Positions 1 to 12,984 of a stretch of 64,000 nucleotides of DNA are shown one piece after another. A program made the translations under genes and the position numbers. The notes under the pieces were generated by a model, which was given only the letters and a program-made list of their open reading frames with translations, searched no databases and was not told where the DNA came from. The DNA comes from Mycolicibacter arupensis (lineage in GTDB: Bacteria; Actinomycetota; Actinomycetes; Mycobacteriales; Mycobacteriaceae), in NCBI RefSeq assembly GCF_002086515.1, contig NZ_MVHH01000004.1, positions 62,001 through 126,000 of the forward strand, given 5' to 3'. How positions within the stretch are numbered: position 1 is the stretch's first letter; every line of letters starts with the position of its first letter.

Positions 1-100
1 ACAGCGTCGACAGGCCGCCGCCCTTGGCGCGGTGCAGCAGCACCAGCAGAATCACCAGCAAGCTGGTGATCACCAAGAGAATCTGCAGCGTCAAGATCAT
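1..100 (-). CDS. secG: Protein translocase subunit SecG (N-terminal part, runs off the window)
   Basis: SecG is the small third subunit of the SecYEG channel in the plasma membrane and assists SecA-driven export. Only the first 33 residues are present. They start MILTLQILLVITSLLVILLV and form a typical first transmembrane helix, followed by HRAKGGGLSTL, the conserved Lys-Gly-Gly-Gly cytoplasmic loop of SecG. The ATG is at 100-98 on the minus strand. The gene lies directly after tpiA on the same strand, 43 bases from the tpiA stop, which matches the mycobacterial gap-pgk-tpi-secG order. The C-terminal helix is beyond the left edge. Confidence 0.9.
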   Translation of the reverse strand, partial: MILTLQILLVITSLLVILLVLLHRAKGGGLSTL

Positions 101-143
101 TCCGCTACCCTACCGTTCGTCTCAGGCCGGCTCCGGCGCCGGG

Positions 144-929
144 TCAAGGGAGGGGCCCGCCGGCGGCCAGCGCCGCCAGCATCGCGAACTGCTCACCATC
201 GAGCGAGGCTCCGCCCACCAGACCACCGTCCACATCGGGCTGGCCGATGAGTTCGCCCACGTTCTTGGCATTCACCGAGCCGCCGTAGAGCACCCGGACG
301 GTGTCGGCGATCTTGGGCGAGGCAAGCTTGCCCAGCTCGCTGCGCACCGCCGCGCAGACCTCCTGCGCGTCGGCCGCACCGGCCACCCGGCCGGTGCCGA
401 TGGCCCACACCGGTTCGTAGGCGATGACGCTCGCACCGATCTGCTCGGCGCTCAGCCCGGCCAGGGAACCGCGCAACTGCTCCAGGCAGTACTCGACGTG
501 GTCGCCGGCCTCTCGGATCTGAAGGTGCTCACCGATGCAGATGATCGGGGTCAGGCCGTGCTTGAGGGCGGCGGCGGCCTTCGCGGCGACCAGCGCGTCG
601 TCCTCACCGTGGTAGCTGCGACGCTCGGAGTGCCCGACGACCACAAAGGTGCAGCCCAGCTTGGCCAGGAACGCCCCGCTGACCTCGCCGGTGTAGGCGC
701 CCGCGTCGTGCTGCGAGAGGTCCTGGGCACCGAACGTGAGCCTGAGCTTGTCGCCGTCGACCAGGGTCTGCACGCTGCGCAGGTCGGTGAACGGCGGCAA
801 GACCGTGACGTCGACCTTGTCGAAGTACTTGTCCGGCAGCGCGAAAGCCACCTTCTGCACCAGAGCGATCGCCTCGAAATGGTTGAGGTTCATCTTCCAG
901 TTGCCGGCGATCAACGGCTTGCGACTCAT
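144..929 (-). CDS. tpiA: Triosephosphate isomerase
   Basis: This cytosolic glycolytic enzyme interconverts dihydroxyacetone phosphate and glyceraldehyde 3-phosphate. The 261 residues match the family length. The active site is visible: Asn10 and Lys12 in AGNWKMN, catalytic His100 in VVGHSERR, and catalytic Glu172 in [11 protein letters not shown], whose loop-6 sequence follows. The C-terminal phosphate-binding VLYGGSVN is also present. The ATG overlaps the pgk stop by four bases (ATGA), so translation is probably coupled to pgk. The gene is the last enzyme of the gap-pgk-tpiA run. Confidence 0.98.
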   Translation of the reverse strand: MSRKPLIAGNWKMNLNHFEAIALVQKVAFALPDKYFDKVDVTVLPPFTDLRSVQTLVDGDKLRLTFGAQDLSQHDAGAYTGEVSGAFLAKLGCTFVVVGHSERRSYHGEDDALVAAKAAAALKHGLTPIICIGEHLQIREAGDHVEYCLEQLRGSLAGLSAEQIGASVIAYEPVWAIGTGRVAGAADAQEVCAAVRSELGKLASPKIADTVRVLYGGSVNAKNVGELIGQPDVDGGLVGGASLDGEQFAMLAALAAGGPLP

Positions 930-2164
930 GACAGTCCTCCGTTTTCCAAGACCTGCAGGCCCGGGAGTGGTTTGCCCTCAAGGTATTCCAGCGAAGCACC
1001 TCCGCCGGTGGAGATGTGCGAGAAGCCGTCCTCCGGCAGACCCAGCGCCCGTACCGCCGCGGCGGAGTCGCCCCCGCCGACCACGCTGAACGCTCCCTTG
1101 GCGGTGGCTGCTGCGATAGCTTCGGCCACACCCCGGGTGCCGGCCTCGAAAGCCGGGAACTCGAAGACGCCCATCGGCCCGTTCCAGAAGATGGTTTTGG
1201 CGTTGCCCAGCAACGCGGCAAACCGATCCACCGAACCCGGGCCGACATCGAGGCCCATCTTGCCGTCCGGAATGGCCTCCGCGGCAACGACCTCGCCGGT
1301 GGCGGCGGCGTCGAACTTGTCGGCCACCACGATGTCCACCGGCAGGCGCAGCACATCTGCGTAGTCATCGAGCAGCTGCCGGCAGGTGTCCACCATGTCG
1401 GCCTCCAGCAATGAGGTGCCGACCTGCAGGCCCTGGGCGGCCAGGAAGGTGAAGCACATCCCGCCGCCGATCACGATCGAATCGGCCTTGGTGGCCAGCG
1501 ACTTGATCACGCCCAGCTTGTCGCTGACCTTGGACCCGCCCAGCACCACGGCGTAGGGCCGCTCGGTGGACTCGGTCAGCTGCTGCAACACCGTGATCTC
1601 GGCGGCGACCAGGGTCCCGGCGTACGACGGCAACAGCGTGGCGATGTCATAGACGGACGCCTGCTTGCGATGCACCACACCGAATCCGTCGGAGACGAAG
1701 GCCCCCGGCGAACCGTCCGGCGCCGCGACCAGCTCAGCCAGCGCTCGGGCCAGCGCCAGGCGCTGGCCGTCGTCCTTGCTGGTCTCCCGCGCATCAAAAC
1801 GGATGTTCTCCAGCAGCAGCACGTCACCGTCGGTCAGCCCCTCGGCGCGGGCCAGGGCGTCGGTGCCGACCACATCACCGGCCAGCTGGACGTGCCGACC
1901 CAACTGCTCGCTGAGCGCGGCCGCAACCGGCGCCAGCGACAGTTTGGGGTCCGGACCGTCCTTGGGGCGGCCCAGGTGGGCGGTCACCACGACCTTGGCG
2001 CCGGCATCGACCAGCGCGCGCAGGGTCGGCACCGAGGCGATGATCCGGCCCGCGTCGGTGATCGTGCCGTTCTCGTCGAGCGGAACGTTGAGGTCGGAGC
2101 GCACCAGCACGCCCCGCCCCGTTACGCCCTCGGCGATCAGGTCTTGGACTGACTTGACGGCCAC
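926..2164 (-). CDS. pgk: Phosphoglycerate kinase
   Basis: This enzyme transfers the acyl phosphate of 1,3-bisphosphoglycerate to ADP in glycolysis. The 412 residues match the monomeric bacterial family. Visible hallmarks are the N-terminal [13 protein letters not shown] substrate-binding segment, AHLGRPK near residue 65, the [14 protein letters not shown] hinge segment near residue 210 and the C-terminal nucleotide-binding [10 protein letters not shown]. The start is GTG. It begins seven bases after the gap stop and overlaps tpiA by four bases, so gap, pgk and tpiA look like one transcript. Confidence 0.98.
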   Translation of the reverse strand: MAVKSVQDLIAEGVTGRGVLVRSDLNVPLDENGTITDAGRIIASVPTLRALVDAGAKVVVTAHLGRPKDGPDPKLSLAPVAAALSEQLGRHVQLAGDVVGTDALARAEGLTDGDVLLLENIRFDARETSKDDGQRLALARALAELVAAPDGSPGAFVSDGFGVVHRKQASVYDIATLLPSYAGTLVAAEITVLQQLTESTERPYAVVLGGSKVSDKLGVIKSLATKADSIVIGGGMCFTFLAAQGLQVGTSLLEADMVDTCRQLLDDYADVLRLPVDIVVADKFDAAATGEVVAAEAIPDGKMGLDVGPGSVDRFAALLGNAKTIFWNGPMGVFEFPAFEAGTRGVAEAIAAATAKGAFSVVGGGDSAAAVRALGLPEDGFSHISTGGGASLEYLEGKPLPGLQVLENGGLS

Positions 2165-2171
2165 GATCGCG

Positions 2172-3209
<1,038 letters not shown>

Positions 3210-3239
3210 TTACGAAGTTGCTGGTTGTATTCGGCCGTC

Positions 3240-3245
3240 AGCCTA
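3240..3245 (-). promoter_or_regulatory. Possible -10 element of the gap-pgk-tpiA operon
   Basis: On the minus strand GCTAGGCTGACG contains TAGGCT, a good mycobacterial sigma-A -10 hexamer, 45 bases before the gap GTG. No convincing -35 is visible at 17-18 bases. This is a motif match only. Confidence 0.35.
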
Positions 3246-3299
3246 GCGGGGATTGCGGGCGCGGCGAAGCCGGGCGTAACAGATCCCGACACGACAAAT

Positions 3300-5051
3300 C
3301 TAGTGCGTGACCGAGCCCACAGGCCCCTGGGTCCGGCGGACGGGAAGCTCATCGCCGGGTTCGGGCCACGGCTGGCGGCTCAGCAGGTCGGCCACGGACA
3401 CGTATCCGGCTTCGATCAGCCCGGATTTGGCGTCGACAATCCGGTACGCCTGCTCTTTGCGGTGAATGGGTTGGCCTTCGAGCACGATCACCCGCAGATC
3501 ACCTTCGGCGAAGTTGCAGCGTCGCTGCACGGCGGCGAGCAGCTGTTCATTGTGCAGGTGACCTTCGCCGAAGTTCCATCCGAGCAGCGGTCCCGCGATG
3601 ATCTCGCCGTCACGGATGGTGTAGTCGGCCGGGTTGTCGAGCGCTCGGGGCAGCAGGCCGTTGAGGGCCCGCCCCTGCAGATGCATGGCCCGGAAGGCAC
3701 CCGGCACTTTGTCGGCGACGAGGTCGGCGGTGGACTGGTCGTAGAACTTCGCCAATTGGTTGATCACCAGGGCCGAGCTCTTGACCACGTTGGTCTCCAC
3801 CGTGTCCTCGGTTCCGGTGCGGAAGCACCAGAAGCTGGCGGCCCAGTTTCCGGCGTAGTAACGCATCGCCGGCAGGAAGGAAATCTGCTGCGGGAACATA
3901 TTTCCTGCCACCGGGATGGCGACCAGCCCGACGAGCAAGATCGCGATCAGCAGCGGTGAACGCAGGTCGAAGACGCTGACCTCGGGGTGGTTCCCGAAAA
4001 GGAAGAACAGCGAGAAGAGAAAGAAGACATTCCATTCCAGCGGGACCCCCATGGGGAGGTTGGACAAGATGTTGAGGTGAAAGATCACCATGAAGGCGAT
4101 CAGGAACCACCGCCACGGCTGATCGCCGGCGACGAGCACCAACAGCGCCGGCACGACGAATTCGGCGGTGGTGCCGCCGACGTGAGCCATCAACTGCGGG
4201 ATCCGGGTGGGCCGAAGATCGTTCACGTGATCCCGGTACATCAGATGCTTGAGGCCGGTGAACACCTTTGCGCGCAGCAGTGCGTTGTTGCTCGTCATCA
4301 CGGCCACCACATAAGGAAAGTGGTGGTTGAGCTTTGAGGTGGCCGCACCCCACCACAGCCCGAGGATGATGAGTTTGAAGGCGGCCATCTGATCGACGTA
4401 GGGAAAGAAGAAGACCAGCAGGGTCAGTCCGTAATGCTCGGCGCGGGCGGCCAGGAAGATCGTCTTGTCCCGCAGGCCCAGAAGACCCAGGGCGACGATC
4501 ATCGGCACCACCAACACCGGGTCGAGCAGGCCCACGGGGCCAGGCTCACCCTGCCCGGGCGACAGCAGCACCCAGACACCGGAGGCCAACACGGCGCCGT
4601 AGAGCGCGATGTCGATCAGGGTGCGGGTATCGCCGCGGGTCAGCGGGACTTTTCCGGGCCAGGGCGGTAAGCGAATCGTGTTGGGCCGCAACCAGTAAAG
4701 GACGCCACCGATGGGCGGCCAGAATCGGGCCGTCAGTGGACCCGAACCGCAGCCCAGGCCCAGGATCTCGAACAACAGGCTGAACACGACGAGCTTCTGA
4801 TAGACGATCGGCTGTGTCCACCAGTCGGCGATGTGGCCAAGACCGCCCAGCCCTGGAGTCAACGCGATGACTGCGGCGGCGCCGACGGCATAGGCCGCGA
4901 TCTTGAGCAGATAGATCAGGTAGACCCCCGATGGGGTCCCGAAGCCCTCTTCGGCCCAGTGCCGGCTGCAGACCTGGATCCGGGTAGCCCACGGCGTGGC
5001 CCGCCACGTTTCGGGGTCGGCATCGGGAACCGTCGGTTTGATGAACCCCAT
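3300..5051 (-). CDS. Polytopic membrane protein, probably DUF3556 family
   Basis: This 583-residue protein has no function I can name; I recognise it as resembling the mycobacterial DUF3556 transmembrane family. It starts MGFIKPTVPDADPETW. About ten hydrophobic segments follow between residues 45 and 390, including a helix ending GLGCGSGPLTARFWPP and a run of Phe-rich helices (WNVFFLFSLFFLFGNH). The last 190 residues are soluble and contain QISFLPAMRYYAGNWAASFW. It is monocistronic, lies behind gap on the same strand, and diverges from the small secreted-protein gene at 5191. Base use is like its neighbours. Confidence 0.75.
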   Translation of the reverse strand: MGFIKPTVPDADPETWRATPWATRIQVCSRHWAEEGFGTPSGVYLIYLLKIAAYAVGAAAVIALTPGLGGLGHIADWWTQPIVYQKLVVFSLLFEILGLGCGSGPLTARFWPPIGGVLYWLRPNTIRLPPWPGKVPLTRGDTRTLIDIALYGAVLASGVWVLLSPGQGEPGPVGLLDPVLVVPMIVALGLLGLRDKTIFLAARAEHYGLTLLVFFFPYVDQMAAFKLIILGLWWGAATSKLNHHFPYVVAVMTSNNALLRAKVFTGLKHLMYRDHVNDLRPTRIPQLMAHVGGTTAEFVVPALLVLVAGDQPWRWFLIAFMVIFHLNILSNLPMGVPLEWNVFFLFSLFFLFGNHPEVSVFDLRSPLLIAILLVGLVAIPVAGNMFPQQISFLPAMRYYAGNWAASFWCFRTGTEDTVETNVVKSSALVINQLAKFYDQSTADLVADKVPGAFRAMHLQGRALNGLLPRALDNPADYTIRDGEIIAGPLLGWNFGEGHLHNEQLLAAVQRRCNFAEGDLRVIVLEGQPIHRKEQAYRIVDAKSGLIEAGYVSVADLLSRQPWPEPGDELPVRRTQGPVGSVTH

Positions 5052-5190
5052 GCTGTCCTCACTCCTTGCCGTGTGCCCGTTCTGTTATAGCGGTAGGAGC
5101 AGGCGTACGACGGCCATTCGGATAGGTCGGTACGGCCGTGGTGCATCATGACCTGATCCACACGTCACAACCACAGGGAGAACGGCGCGA

Positions 5191-5520
5191 ATGAGGCATC
5201 GCATCATCGGGATCGTCTCCGCCATGGCCGCCTCCGCTGCGGCCATCTCCGCGGTGTCCACGGCACCGGCCGCTCTCGCCTACCCCGGCGACCCCAAGCC
5301 CGGATGCGAATCAGGCGGCTTTTTGAACGCCACGCTGTTCTGTGACGGACCGATCCGCCCTGACGGAACCTGGCAACGTTGCTGGTCGTGGCAGGCGAAC
5401 TACACCGGCGGCTTCGACGGTAATCCCGGCTTCTACTCTCCGGCCGGGCAGATGTGCGCAGTGATCAGCGAAGACAATTTTCAACCCGCCATCAGCCCGC
5501 ATTATCACATCGGCGATTGA
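5191..5520 (+). CDS. Small secreted protein with CDGPIRPDGTWQRCW motif
   Basis: This 109-residue protein begins with a cleavable-type signal peptide: MRHR, a hydrophobic Ala-rich stretch, and a likely cut after ALA near residue 30. The mature part has four cysteines (CESGG, FCDG, QRCW, MCAV), which could form two disulfides. The core CDGPIRPDGTWQRCW resembles a motif shared by several small exported mycobacterial proteins of unknown role. It has an RBS (GGGAGAA) eight bases before the ATG. It is transcribed away from the membrane protein gene and toward whiA. Confidence 0.75.
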   Translation: MRHRIIGIVSAMAASAAAISAVSTAPAALAYPGDPKPGCESGGFLNATLFCDGPIRPDGTWQRCWSWQANYTGGFDGNPGFYSPAGQMCAVISEDNFQPAISPHYHIGD

Positions 5521-5583
5521 TCACTGCAGCACGTTAATCGCTGCGCCCCAACGGTTCTGCAGGTCTAGCCCGCAAATCGCCCG

Positions 5584-6561
5584 TCAGGCGTCTTCCAGCA
5601 GTTCCGGGGTGACCGCGGACTCGGTGTCGGGAATACCGTCCTGCTTGGCCTTGCGGTCAGCCATGGACAGCAGCCGCCGAATCCGGCCCGCCACAGCGTC
5701 CTTGGTCATCGGGGGGTCAGCCAGCCGGCCCAGCTCCTCGAGCGAAGCCTGCCGGTGTTCGACGCGCAGCTTGCCTGCCGTGGCCAGGTGATCGGGCACA
5801 GTATCGCCAAGGATCGCCAGCGCGCGTTCCACCCGAGCCGCCGCCGCGACGGCCGCACGCGCGGATCGGCGCAGGTTGGCGTCGTCGAAGTTGGCCAGCC
5901 GGTTGGCGGTCGCCCGAACCTCGCGACGGATCCGGCGCTCCTCCCAGACCAGCCGGGTGTCCTGGGCGCCCATTCGGGTCAGCAGCGCGCCGATCGCCTC
6001 CCCGTCGCGCACCACCACCCGATCCGCGCCACGGACCTCGCGTGCCTTGGCGCTGACGCCGAGCCGGCGCGCCGCACCGACGAGCGCCAGGGCCGCCTCC
6101 GGCCCGGGGCAGCCGACTTCCAGTGCTGATGAGCGACCCGGCTCGGTCAGGGAGCCGTGCGCCAGGAACGCTCCACGCCAGGCGGCTTCGGCGTCACCGA
6201 CACTGCCGCCCACAACCTGGGCGGGCAGGCCGCGCACCGGACGCCCGCGCAGGTCCAACAACCCGGTCTGTCGGGCCAGCGCCTCACCGTCCTTGGTGAC
6301 CCGCAGCACGTAGCGGGTGCTCTTGCGCATGCCGCTGGCCGTCAGCACGTGCACGATCGCGTTGTAGCCGTACAGATCGAAGATGTCCTTGCGCAACCGC
6401 CGGGCGATCACGCCCAGGTCCACCTCCGCCTCGACCACCACGCGGCCGGCCACAATGTGCAGCCCGCCGGCGAACCGCAACAGCGCCGCCACCTCGGCAC
6501 GGCGTGCACTCACCGAACTGACCACGAGACGGCTCAGCTCATCCTTGACTTCGGCCGTCAT
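5584..6561 (-). CDS. whiA: Sporulation/cell-division regulator WhiA
   Basis: WhiA is an actinobacterial DNA-binding regulator that couples a LAGLIDADG homing-endonuclease-like scaffold to a C-terminal helix-turn-helix; in Streptomyces it works with WhiB in septation. The 325 residues show the N-terminal [14 protein letters not shown], the scaffold with [16 protein letters not shown], and the C-terminal HTH segment around [27 protein letters not shown] chose the ATG at 6561 because it overlaps the yvcK stop as ATGA and matches the usual N-terminus. A GTG six bases upstream is possible. It is the last gene of uvrC-rapZ-yvcK-whiA. Confidence 0.97.
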   Translation of the reverse strand: MTAEVKDELSRLVVSSVSARRAEVAALLRFAGGLHIVAGRVVVEAEVDLGVIARRLRKDIFDLYGYNAIVHVLTASGMRKSTRYVLRVTKDGEALARQTGLLDLRGRPVRGLPAQVVGGSVGDAEAAWRGAFLAHGSLTEPGRSSALEVGCPGPEAALALVGAARRLGVSAKAREVRGADRVVVRDGEAIGALLTRMGAQDTRLVWEERRIRREVRATANRLANFDDANLRRSARAAVAAAARVERALAILGDTVPDHLATAGKLRVEHRQASLEELGRLADPPMTKDAVAGRIRRLLSMADRKAKQDGIPDTESAVTPELLEDA

Positions 6562-7637
6562 CGCCACGCCTTGTCACCTCCCGGCCCGAGAGCACTCGGT
6601 CCACTCACGCCGGATTGCCGGCCCCCGCCCTGAGCCTGCGTCGCGACCGGAGTCGGAACGGTCAACGTCGATGCGTCGATGCTCCGAACCCCGTCCAGCG
6701 CCGCCGCCAACTTTCCTGGGTCATGTAAAGGTGTACCAGGTCTGGCCACGTCGACGAATTGAACCTCGGCCCCGAACAGTGTGGCGGCACGCCGCAGCTG
6801 GTCGCGCTCACGCTCGCTGGGCACCCGGCCCGCGTCGATGATGATGTGGTCGACCGTGAAGCCGGGTGCATGCTGCGCCAGCACATGCAGGTGCCGCTCC
6901 ACCGAAAACCCAGCGGTCTCCCCCGGTTCGGCCACCAGGTTGAGCACCAGGGCACGGCGGGCGGTGGTCTTCTGCAGCGCTGAGGCCAGTCCGGGCACCA
7001 GCACGTGCGGGATCACACTGGTGAACCACGAACCCGGCCCGAGCACCACCAGGTCAGCGGACATGATCGCGTCCACCGCCTGGCGCGTGGCCGGCGGGTT
7101 ACCGGGCAGCAGCCGCACCCGTCGCACCTTGCCCGGGGTGGTCGCGATCGCCACCTGGCCGCGGATCAACCGGAACAGTCGGGGGTCGGCGTCCAGACCC
7201 GAGACGTCGGCCTCGATCTGCAGCGCGATCGGACACATCGGCAGCACCCGGCCCTTGACGCCCAGCATCCGGCCGAGTTCGTCGAGCGCCGCGACGGGGT
7301 CGGCGAGCACCTCATTGAGGCCGGCCAGGAGCAGGTTGCCGATCGGATGGCCGGCAAGCGCACCGGTGCCACCGAATCGGTGCTGCAGGATGGTCGCCCA
7401 CAACTGACCGTTCGGGGTGTCGGAGGCCAGCGCCGCCAAGGCCATCCGGAGATCGCCGGGGGGCACCACGTCCAACTCGCCGCGGAGCCTGCCGGAGGAG
7501 CCGCCGTCGTCGGCGACGGTGACCACCGCCGTGACGTGCGGAGTGAGTCGGCGAGCAGCCGACAACGTCGCGTACAGGCCGTGCCCACCTCCGAGTGCGA
7601 CGATGCTCGGATTTCCCTGCACGGGCTCAACGCTCAC
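6558..7637 (-). CDS. YvcK/CuvA-family gluconeogenesis and cell-envelope factor
   Basis: This protein belongs to the CofD/YvcK family (UPF0052), which binds UDP-sugars and affects cell shape and growth on gluconeogenic carbon; the mycobacterial member is CuvA (Rv1422 in M. tuberculosis). The 359 residues start GTG and show the family N-terminus [37 protein letters not shown] near residue 40 (ligand site), and [20 protein letters not shown] near residue 200. The last 30 residues are Gly/Gln-rich and not conserved. It sits between rapZ (58 bases apart) and whiA (4-base overlap). Confidence 0.94.
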   Translation of the reverse strand: MSVEPVQGNPSIVALGGGHGLYATLSAARRLTPHVTAVVTVADDGGSSGRLRGELDVVPPGDLRMALAALASDTPNGQLWATILQHRFGGTGALAGHPIGNLLLAGLNEVLADPVAALDELGRMLGVKGRVLPMCPIALQIEADVSGLDADPRLFRLIRGQVAIATTPGKVRRVRLLPGNPPATRQAVDAIMSADLVVLGPGSWFTSVIPHVLVPGLASALQKTTARRALVLNLVAEPGETAGFSVERHLHVLAQHAPGFTVDHIIIDAGRVPSERERDQLRRAATLFGAEVQFVDVARPGTPLHDPGKLAAALDGVRSIDASTLTVPTPVATQAQGGGRQSGVSGPSALGPGGDKAWR

Positions 7638-7695
7638 TGGCGCAGCCCCTCCTCATCGCTCCGCAAGCTCCGTTCTGCATCGTCGCCGGCGCAAC

Positions 7696-8631
7696 TCATT
7701 CGCGGCCCAGATCCCGATGCAGCACCCGTACCGACAGCTCGTCGTTGTCGTCCTCGGTGTCCAGCAGACGCGCCAGGGCTTCGGCGATGGCGACGCTGCG
7801 ATGTTTGCCGCCGGTGCACCCGATGGCCAGGGTCATGTATCGCTTTCCCTCTCGTCGATAGCCGCCGACCACCAGGGTCAAAAGCCGGTGGTAGCTCGCG
7901 AGGAACTCATCGGCCCCCGGCTGGTTCAACACGTAGTCGCGGACGGCCGGATGCTGGCCGGTGTGCGGCCGCAGTTCGTCTACCCAGTGCGGGTTGGGCA
8001 GGAATCGCACGTCCATGACCATGTCGGCGTCCATCGGCAGGCCGTACTTGAATCCGAACGACTCCACCGTGATCGATGTCGGGGCGCTTACGGCGTCGCC
8101 GCCGAACATCTCCTCGATACTCTCCCGCAACTCACGCACGCTGAGCACCGAGGTGTCGATGACGAGGTCGGCGACCGCGCGCACCGGCGCCAACATGATC
8201 CGTTCGGCCGCAATGCCCTCGGTGAGGGTCTGCTGGCCCTGCAGGGGGTGACTGCGTCGATTGTGCTCGTAGCGGCGGATCAATACGTCGTCGCCCGCCT
8301 CCATGAAGAGCACCCGGGGATTGATGCCGCGGGTGGCCAGTTCGGTGCGCACCGAGTCCAGATCCCCGGTGAAACCGGCCGAGCGGACATCCATCACGAC
8401 CGCCAACTGGGTGATCCGCGACCCCGCCGCAAGGCCCAGGTCCACCATGCGGGTGATCAGGTCCGGCGGCAGGTTGTCGGCGACGTACCAGCCCAGGTCC
8501 TCCAGCACCTTCGCCGCGGTTCCGCGTCCCGCTCCGGACAGTCCGGTCACGAGCACGACGTCGATGCCGGCGCCGTCTCCAGCCCCGACGACGGCGCGCC
8601 GGCGCACATCTTTCGGTGATTCCGTGGTCAT
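7696..8631 (-). CDS. rapZ: RapZ-type nucleotide-binding protein (Rv1421-like)
   Basis: RapZ/YvcJ proteins bind GTP and ATP; in E. coli RapZ is an adaptor for RNase E cleavage of the GlmZ small RNA, but that role is unproven in actinobacteria. The 311 residues contain a P-loop [22 protein letters not shown] near residues 26-45, where GLSGAGRGT replaces the common GMSGAGKS form: Arg stands where the usual Lys would be. The C-terminal domain holds [18 protein letters not shown]. The ATG overlaps the uvrC stop (ATGA). The uvrC-rapZ-yvcK-whiA order is conserved in actinobacteria. Confidence 0.95.
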   Translation of the reverse strand: MTTESPKDVRRRAVVGAGDGAGIDVVLVTGLSGAGRGTAAKVLEDLGWYVADNLPPDLITRMVDLGLAAGSRITQLAVVMDVRSAGFTGDLDSVRTELATRGINPRVLFMEAGDDVLIRRYEHNRRSHPLQGQQTLTEGIAAERIMLAPVRAVADLVIDTSVLSVRELRESIEEMFGGDAVSAPTSITVESFGFKYGLPMDADMVMDVRFLPNPHWVDELRPHTGQHPAVRDYVLNQPGADEFLASYHRLLTLVVGGYRREGKRYMTLAIGCTGGKHRSVAIAEALARLLDTEDDNDELSVRVLHRDLGRE

Positions 8632-10586
8632 CCCGACATCCGTTGGTGTTCAGCGGCGCCCGCCGCGCCGTCGGCTCCCAGCGCCTCGAGTACGGCGGCG
8701 GCGGTGGCCGCGCCGATTCCCGGGATCGAGGTGAGCTCTTCGACGGTAGCCCGTTTAAGGCGCGCCACCGAACCGAAATGCGAGATCAACACCTTGCGCC
8801 GATGGTCACCAAGGCCGGGCACAGCGTCCAGCACCGACTCCGTCATCCGCCTGGACCGCTTACTGCGGTGGTAGGTGATGGCAAACCGGTGCGCCTCGTC
8901 GCGAATCCGCTGCAAGAGGTAGAGCCCTTCGCTCTGCCTGGGCAAGATGATCGGGTCGGGTTCGGAGGGCACCCACACCTCCTCCAACCGTTTGGCCAGA
9001 CCGATGGTTGCGACGTCGGTGATGCCCAGTTCCGCCAGCACGGCCGCCGCAGCATTGACCTGAGGGGCACCGCCATCGACCACATAGAGGTTGGGCGGAT
9101 AGGCGAACTTTCGTGATCGTCCCTCGGGGGCGAGAGTCTCCGAGTCCAACTGCCTGCGGAACCTGCGGCGGGTCACTTCGGCGATCGACGCCACGTCATC
9201 GGAGCGGCCCTGCCCGGCAGCCTCCCGGATCGCGAAATGGCGGTAGTCCGACTTGCGCGGCAACCCGTCCTCGAACACCACCAGCGAGCCGACGACATCT
9301 GTGCCCTGCACATGGCTGATGTCGACACACTCGATGCGCAGTGGGGCATCGGCCAGTCCCAGCGAGTCCTGAATATTCTGCAGCGCAGAAGATCTGGCGG
9401 TGAAGTCTCCCGCACGCTTCATCTTGTGTTGCTGCAGAGCATCTTTGGCGTTGCGCTCGACCGTCTCGGCCAGGACTCGCTTGTCACCACGCAGGGGCAC
9501 CCGTAACGACACCCGTGACCCCCGCAGCCCCGACAGCCAGCTGGTCAGCTCCTCAGCGTTGACGGGCAGGCACGGCACCAGAACCTCACGCGGCACGGGA
9601 TTGGTCGGCTCGTCTGCTGCGCTGTCCAATTCGGCTTGGTCGCCATAGAACTGGGTGACGAACTGCTCGACCAGCGCTTCCAGCGAGCTCTCGGCATCGC
9701 CGGGGTCCCCGGGCTTCTCGACAATCCATCCGCGCTGGCCACGCACGCGTCCGCCGCGGACGTGGAACACCTGAACGGCCGCTTCCAGCTCATCTTCGGC
9801 GAAGGCCACGACGTCGGCGTCGGTGCCGTCGCCGAGCACCACGGATTGCTTTTCCAACGCTCGCCTCAGCGCTGCGACATCGTCGCGCAGCCGGGCGGCC
9901 CGCTCGAAGTCCAGTTCGTCAGAGGCGGCCAGCATCTGCTGCTCGAGGGTGCGGACCAATCGGTCGGTTTTGCCGGCGAGGAAGTCGCAGAAGTCGTCCA
10001 CGATGCGTCGGTGCTCTTGGGCACTGACCTGACCGACGCACGGTGCCGAGCACTTACCGATGTAGCCGAGCAAGCAGGGCCGGCCGATCTGCTGGTGGCG
10101 CTTGAACACACCGTTGGAGCAGGTGCGCGCCGGAAAGACGCGCAACAGCAGGTCCAGCGTCTCGCGGATGGCCCAGGCGTGCGAGTAGGGCCCGAAGTAG
10201 CGCACCCCCTTGCGGCGCGGCCCGCGGTAGACCATCAGCCGCGGATATTCCTCGTTCAACGTGACGGCCAGGACCGGGTAGGTCTTGTCATCCCGGTAGC
10301 GGACGTTGAACCGCGGGTCGAACTCTTTGATCCAGTTGTATTCCAGCTGGAGTGCCTCGACCTCGGTGTTGACCACCGTCCACTCGACCTTGGCGGCGGT
10401 GGTCACCATCTGGCGGGTTCGCGGATGAAGGCCGGCGATATCGGCGAAGTACGACGTCAGACGGGACCGCAGGCTTTTCGCTTTGCCCACGTAGATGACT
10501 CGACCGTGCGGGTCGACGAATCGGTAGACGCCAGGCCCGACGGGGATGGACCCGGGCGCCGGACGGTAGGTCGCGGGGTCTGCCAC
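8628..10586 (-). CDS. uvrC: Excinuclease ABC subunit C
   Basis: UvrC makes both incisions in UvrABC nucleotide excision repair. The 652 residues show the N-terminal GIY-YIG domain ([21 protein letters not shown], about residues 19-39), a cysteine-bearing stretch [24 protein letters not shown] near residue 155, and a UVR domain near 200-240 ([23 protein letters not shown]). The RNase H-like endonuclease domain includes [20 protein letters not shown] and VVDGGAPQV. The C-terminal tandem helix-hairpin-helix reads [10 protein letters not shown] and [17 protein letters not shown]. The start is GTG. It leads the uvrC-rapZ-yvcK-whiA unit. Confidence 0.98.
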   Translation of the reverse strand: MADPATYRPAPGSIPVGPGVYRFVDPHGRVIYVGKAKSLRSRLTSYFADIAGLHPRTRQMVTTAAKVEWTVVNTEVEALQLEYNWIKEFDPRFNVRYRDDKTYPVLAVTLNEEYPRLMVYRGPRRKGVRYFGPYSHAWAIRETLDLLLRVFPARTCSNGVFKRHQQIGRPCLLGYIGKCSAPCVGQVSAQEHRRIVDDFCDFLAGKTDRLVRTLEQQMLAASDELDFERAARLRDDVAALRRALEKQSVVLGDGTDADVVAFAEDELEAAVQVFHVRGGRVRGQRGWIVEKPGDPGDAESSLEALVEQFVTQFYGDQAELDSAADEPTNPVPREVLVPCLPVNAEELTSWLSGLRGSRVSLRVPLRGDKRVLAETVERNAKDALQQHKMKRAGDFTARSSALQNIQDSLGLADAPLRIECVDISHVQGTDVVGSLVVFEDGLPRKSDYRHFAIREAAGQGRSDDVASIAEVTRRRFRRQLDSETLAPEGRSRKFAYPPNLYVVDGGAPQVNAAAAVLAELGITDVATIGLAKRLEEVWVPSEPDPIILPRQSEGLYLLQRIRDEAHRFAITYHRSKRSRRMTESVLDAVPGLGDHRRKVLISHFGSVARLKRATVEELTSIPGIGAATAAAVLEALGADGAAGAAEHQRMSG

Positions 10587-10622
10587 GGTTTCTAGGCTAG
10601 CGTGCGGCTTCTCCCCGGTGAG

Positions 10623-10649
10623 CAGACGCAGAATCGCACTCGAGGGGCC

Positions 10650-10672
<23 letters not shown>
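10623..10672 (-). terminator. Hairpin between the PH-domain gene and uvrC
   Basis: CAGACGCAGAATCGC (10623-10637) and GCGATTCTGTGTCTG (10658-10672) form a 15-base inverted repeat with one G-T/mismatch and a 20-base loop, which itself contains GAGGGGCCTC. There is no T-run, as is usual for mycobacterial terminators. It overlaps the last codons of the upstream gene, so it may end the rib transcript or attenuate it before uvrC. Confidence 0.55.
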
Positions 10673-11617
<945 letters not shown>

Positions 11618-12889
11618 CTACAGTGCCCCACCGAATTCGTTCGGCGAGACGTCGTCGAAGTCTTCCAGCCCGGTCAGGTCGTGCCCCATCCGGTCACGCT
11701 TGGTCAACAGGTAGCGGATGTTCTCGGAGTTGGCCCGTACCGGCAGTGGGACCCGCTCGATGATGTGCAGGCCGTAGCCGTCCAGTCCGACACGCTTGGC
11801 CGGGTTGTTGGTCAGCAACCGCATCGAGCGAACGCCGAGGTCGCCGAGGATCTGAGCCCCGATCCCGTAGTCGCGCGCGTCGGCGGGCAAGCCGAGTTTC
11901 AGGTTGGCGTCGACGGTGTCGTCACCGGCATCCTGCAGCTGGTAGGCCTGCAGCTTGTGCAGCAGTCCGATACCGCGGCCCTCGTGACCGCGCATGTACA
12001 GCACGACGCCGCGCCCCTCCTGCGCGACCATCGCCAGCGCGGCGTCCAGCTGCGGACCGCAGTCACAGCGCCGCGACCCGAACACGTCACCGGTCAGGCA
12101 CTCCGAGTGCACCCGAACGAGCACGTCGTCGCCGTCGTTGTGCGGCCCGGCGATCTCACCGCGAACGAGCGCGACATGCTCGACGTCTTCGTAGATGCTT
12201 CGGTAGCCCACCGCCCGGAACTCCCCGTGACGGGTCGGGATGCGGGCCTCGGCGACCCGCTCGATGTGCCTCTCATGCTTGCGGCGCCACTCGATCATGT
12301 CGGCGATGGAGATCAGCGCCAGGCCGTGCTCATCGGCGAAGACCCGCAGCTCGTCGGTCTGGGCCATCGCGCCCTCGTCCTTCTGGCTGACGATCTCGCA
12401 GATCGCACCGGCCGGCTGCAGGCCTGCCATCCGGGCCAGGTCGACCGCCGCCTCGGTGTGCCCGGGACGCCGCAGGACCCCACCGTCCTTGGCCCGCAGC
12501 GGCACCACGTGGCCGGGGCGGGTGAAGTCATCGGAAGCGCTGGTCGGGTCTGCCAGCAGCCGCATGGTGGTGGCCCGGTCGGAGGCCGAGATGCCGGTCC
12601 CGACGTTGTTCTTCGCGTCAACGGTGACGGTGTAGGCGGTGCCGTGCTTGTCCTGGTTCAGGGCGTACATCGGCAGCAGCCCGAGCCGGTCACAGATCGC
12701 GCCGTCCAGCGGAACACACAGGTAACCCGAGGTGTAGCGCACCATGAACGCCACCAGCTCGGGCGTGGCCTTCTCCGCGGCGAAGATCAGATCGCCTTCG
12801 TTCTCGCGGTCTTCGTCGTCGATGACAACCACGGCCTTGCCCGCCGCAATGTCGGCAACCGCCCGCTCGACGGTGTCCAACTTCGTCAT
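11618..12889 (-). CDS. ribBA: Bifunctional DHBP synthase / GTP cyclohydrolase II
   Basis: This protein makes both riboflavin precursors: 3,4-dihydroxybutanone 4-phosphate from ribulose 5-phosphate (N-terminal half) and the pyrimidine from GTP (C-terminal half). The RibB signature [17 protein letters not shown] is at residues 19-35. The RibA zinc site reads [19 protein letters not shown] and the catalytic part reads [13 protein letters not shown] chose the ATG at 12889 (423 residues) because [20 protein letters not shown] is the normal family N-terminus and AAGGTGG lies upstream. An in-frame ATG at 12988 overlaps the ribE stop as ATGA and would add 33 unconserved residues. Confidence 0.95.
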   Translation of the reverse strand: MTKLDTVERAVADIAAGKAVVVIDDEDRENEGDLIFAAEKATPELVAFMVRYTSGYLCVPLDGAICDRLGLLPMYALNQDKHGTAYTVTVDAKNNVGTGISASDRATTMRLLADPTSASDDFTRPGHVVPLRAKDGGVLRRPGHTEAAVDLARMAGLQPAGAICEIVSQKDEGAMAQTDELRVFADEHGLALISIADMIEWRRKHERHIERVAEARIPTRHGEFRAVGYRSIYEDVEHVALVRGEIAGPHNDGDDVLVRVHSECLTGDVFGSRRCDCGPQLDAALAMVAQEGRGVVLYMRGHEGRGIGLLHKLQAYQLQDAGDDTVDANLKLGLPADARDYGIGAQILGDLGVRSMRLLTNNPAKRVGLDGYGLHIIERVPLPVRANSENIRYLLTKRDRMGHDLTGLEDFDDVSPNEFGGAL

Positions 12890-12984
12890 CTGTGCCACCT
12901 TGATTTCGCCATCGGAAAGCGCCCGGTCGGCGCAACCCGCCCGTCCAGTATGAACCACCCCGGACCCACGGTTCGCCCCGTGAC

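Noticed and set aside
24..1364. 446-codon plus-strand frame opposite tpiA and pgk
   Set aside because: It is antisense to two certain genes, has low-complexity Arg/Ser/Ala-rich composition and no RBS; long opposite-strand frames are normal in GC-rich DNA.
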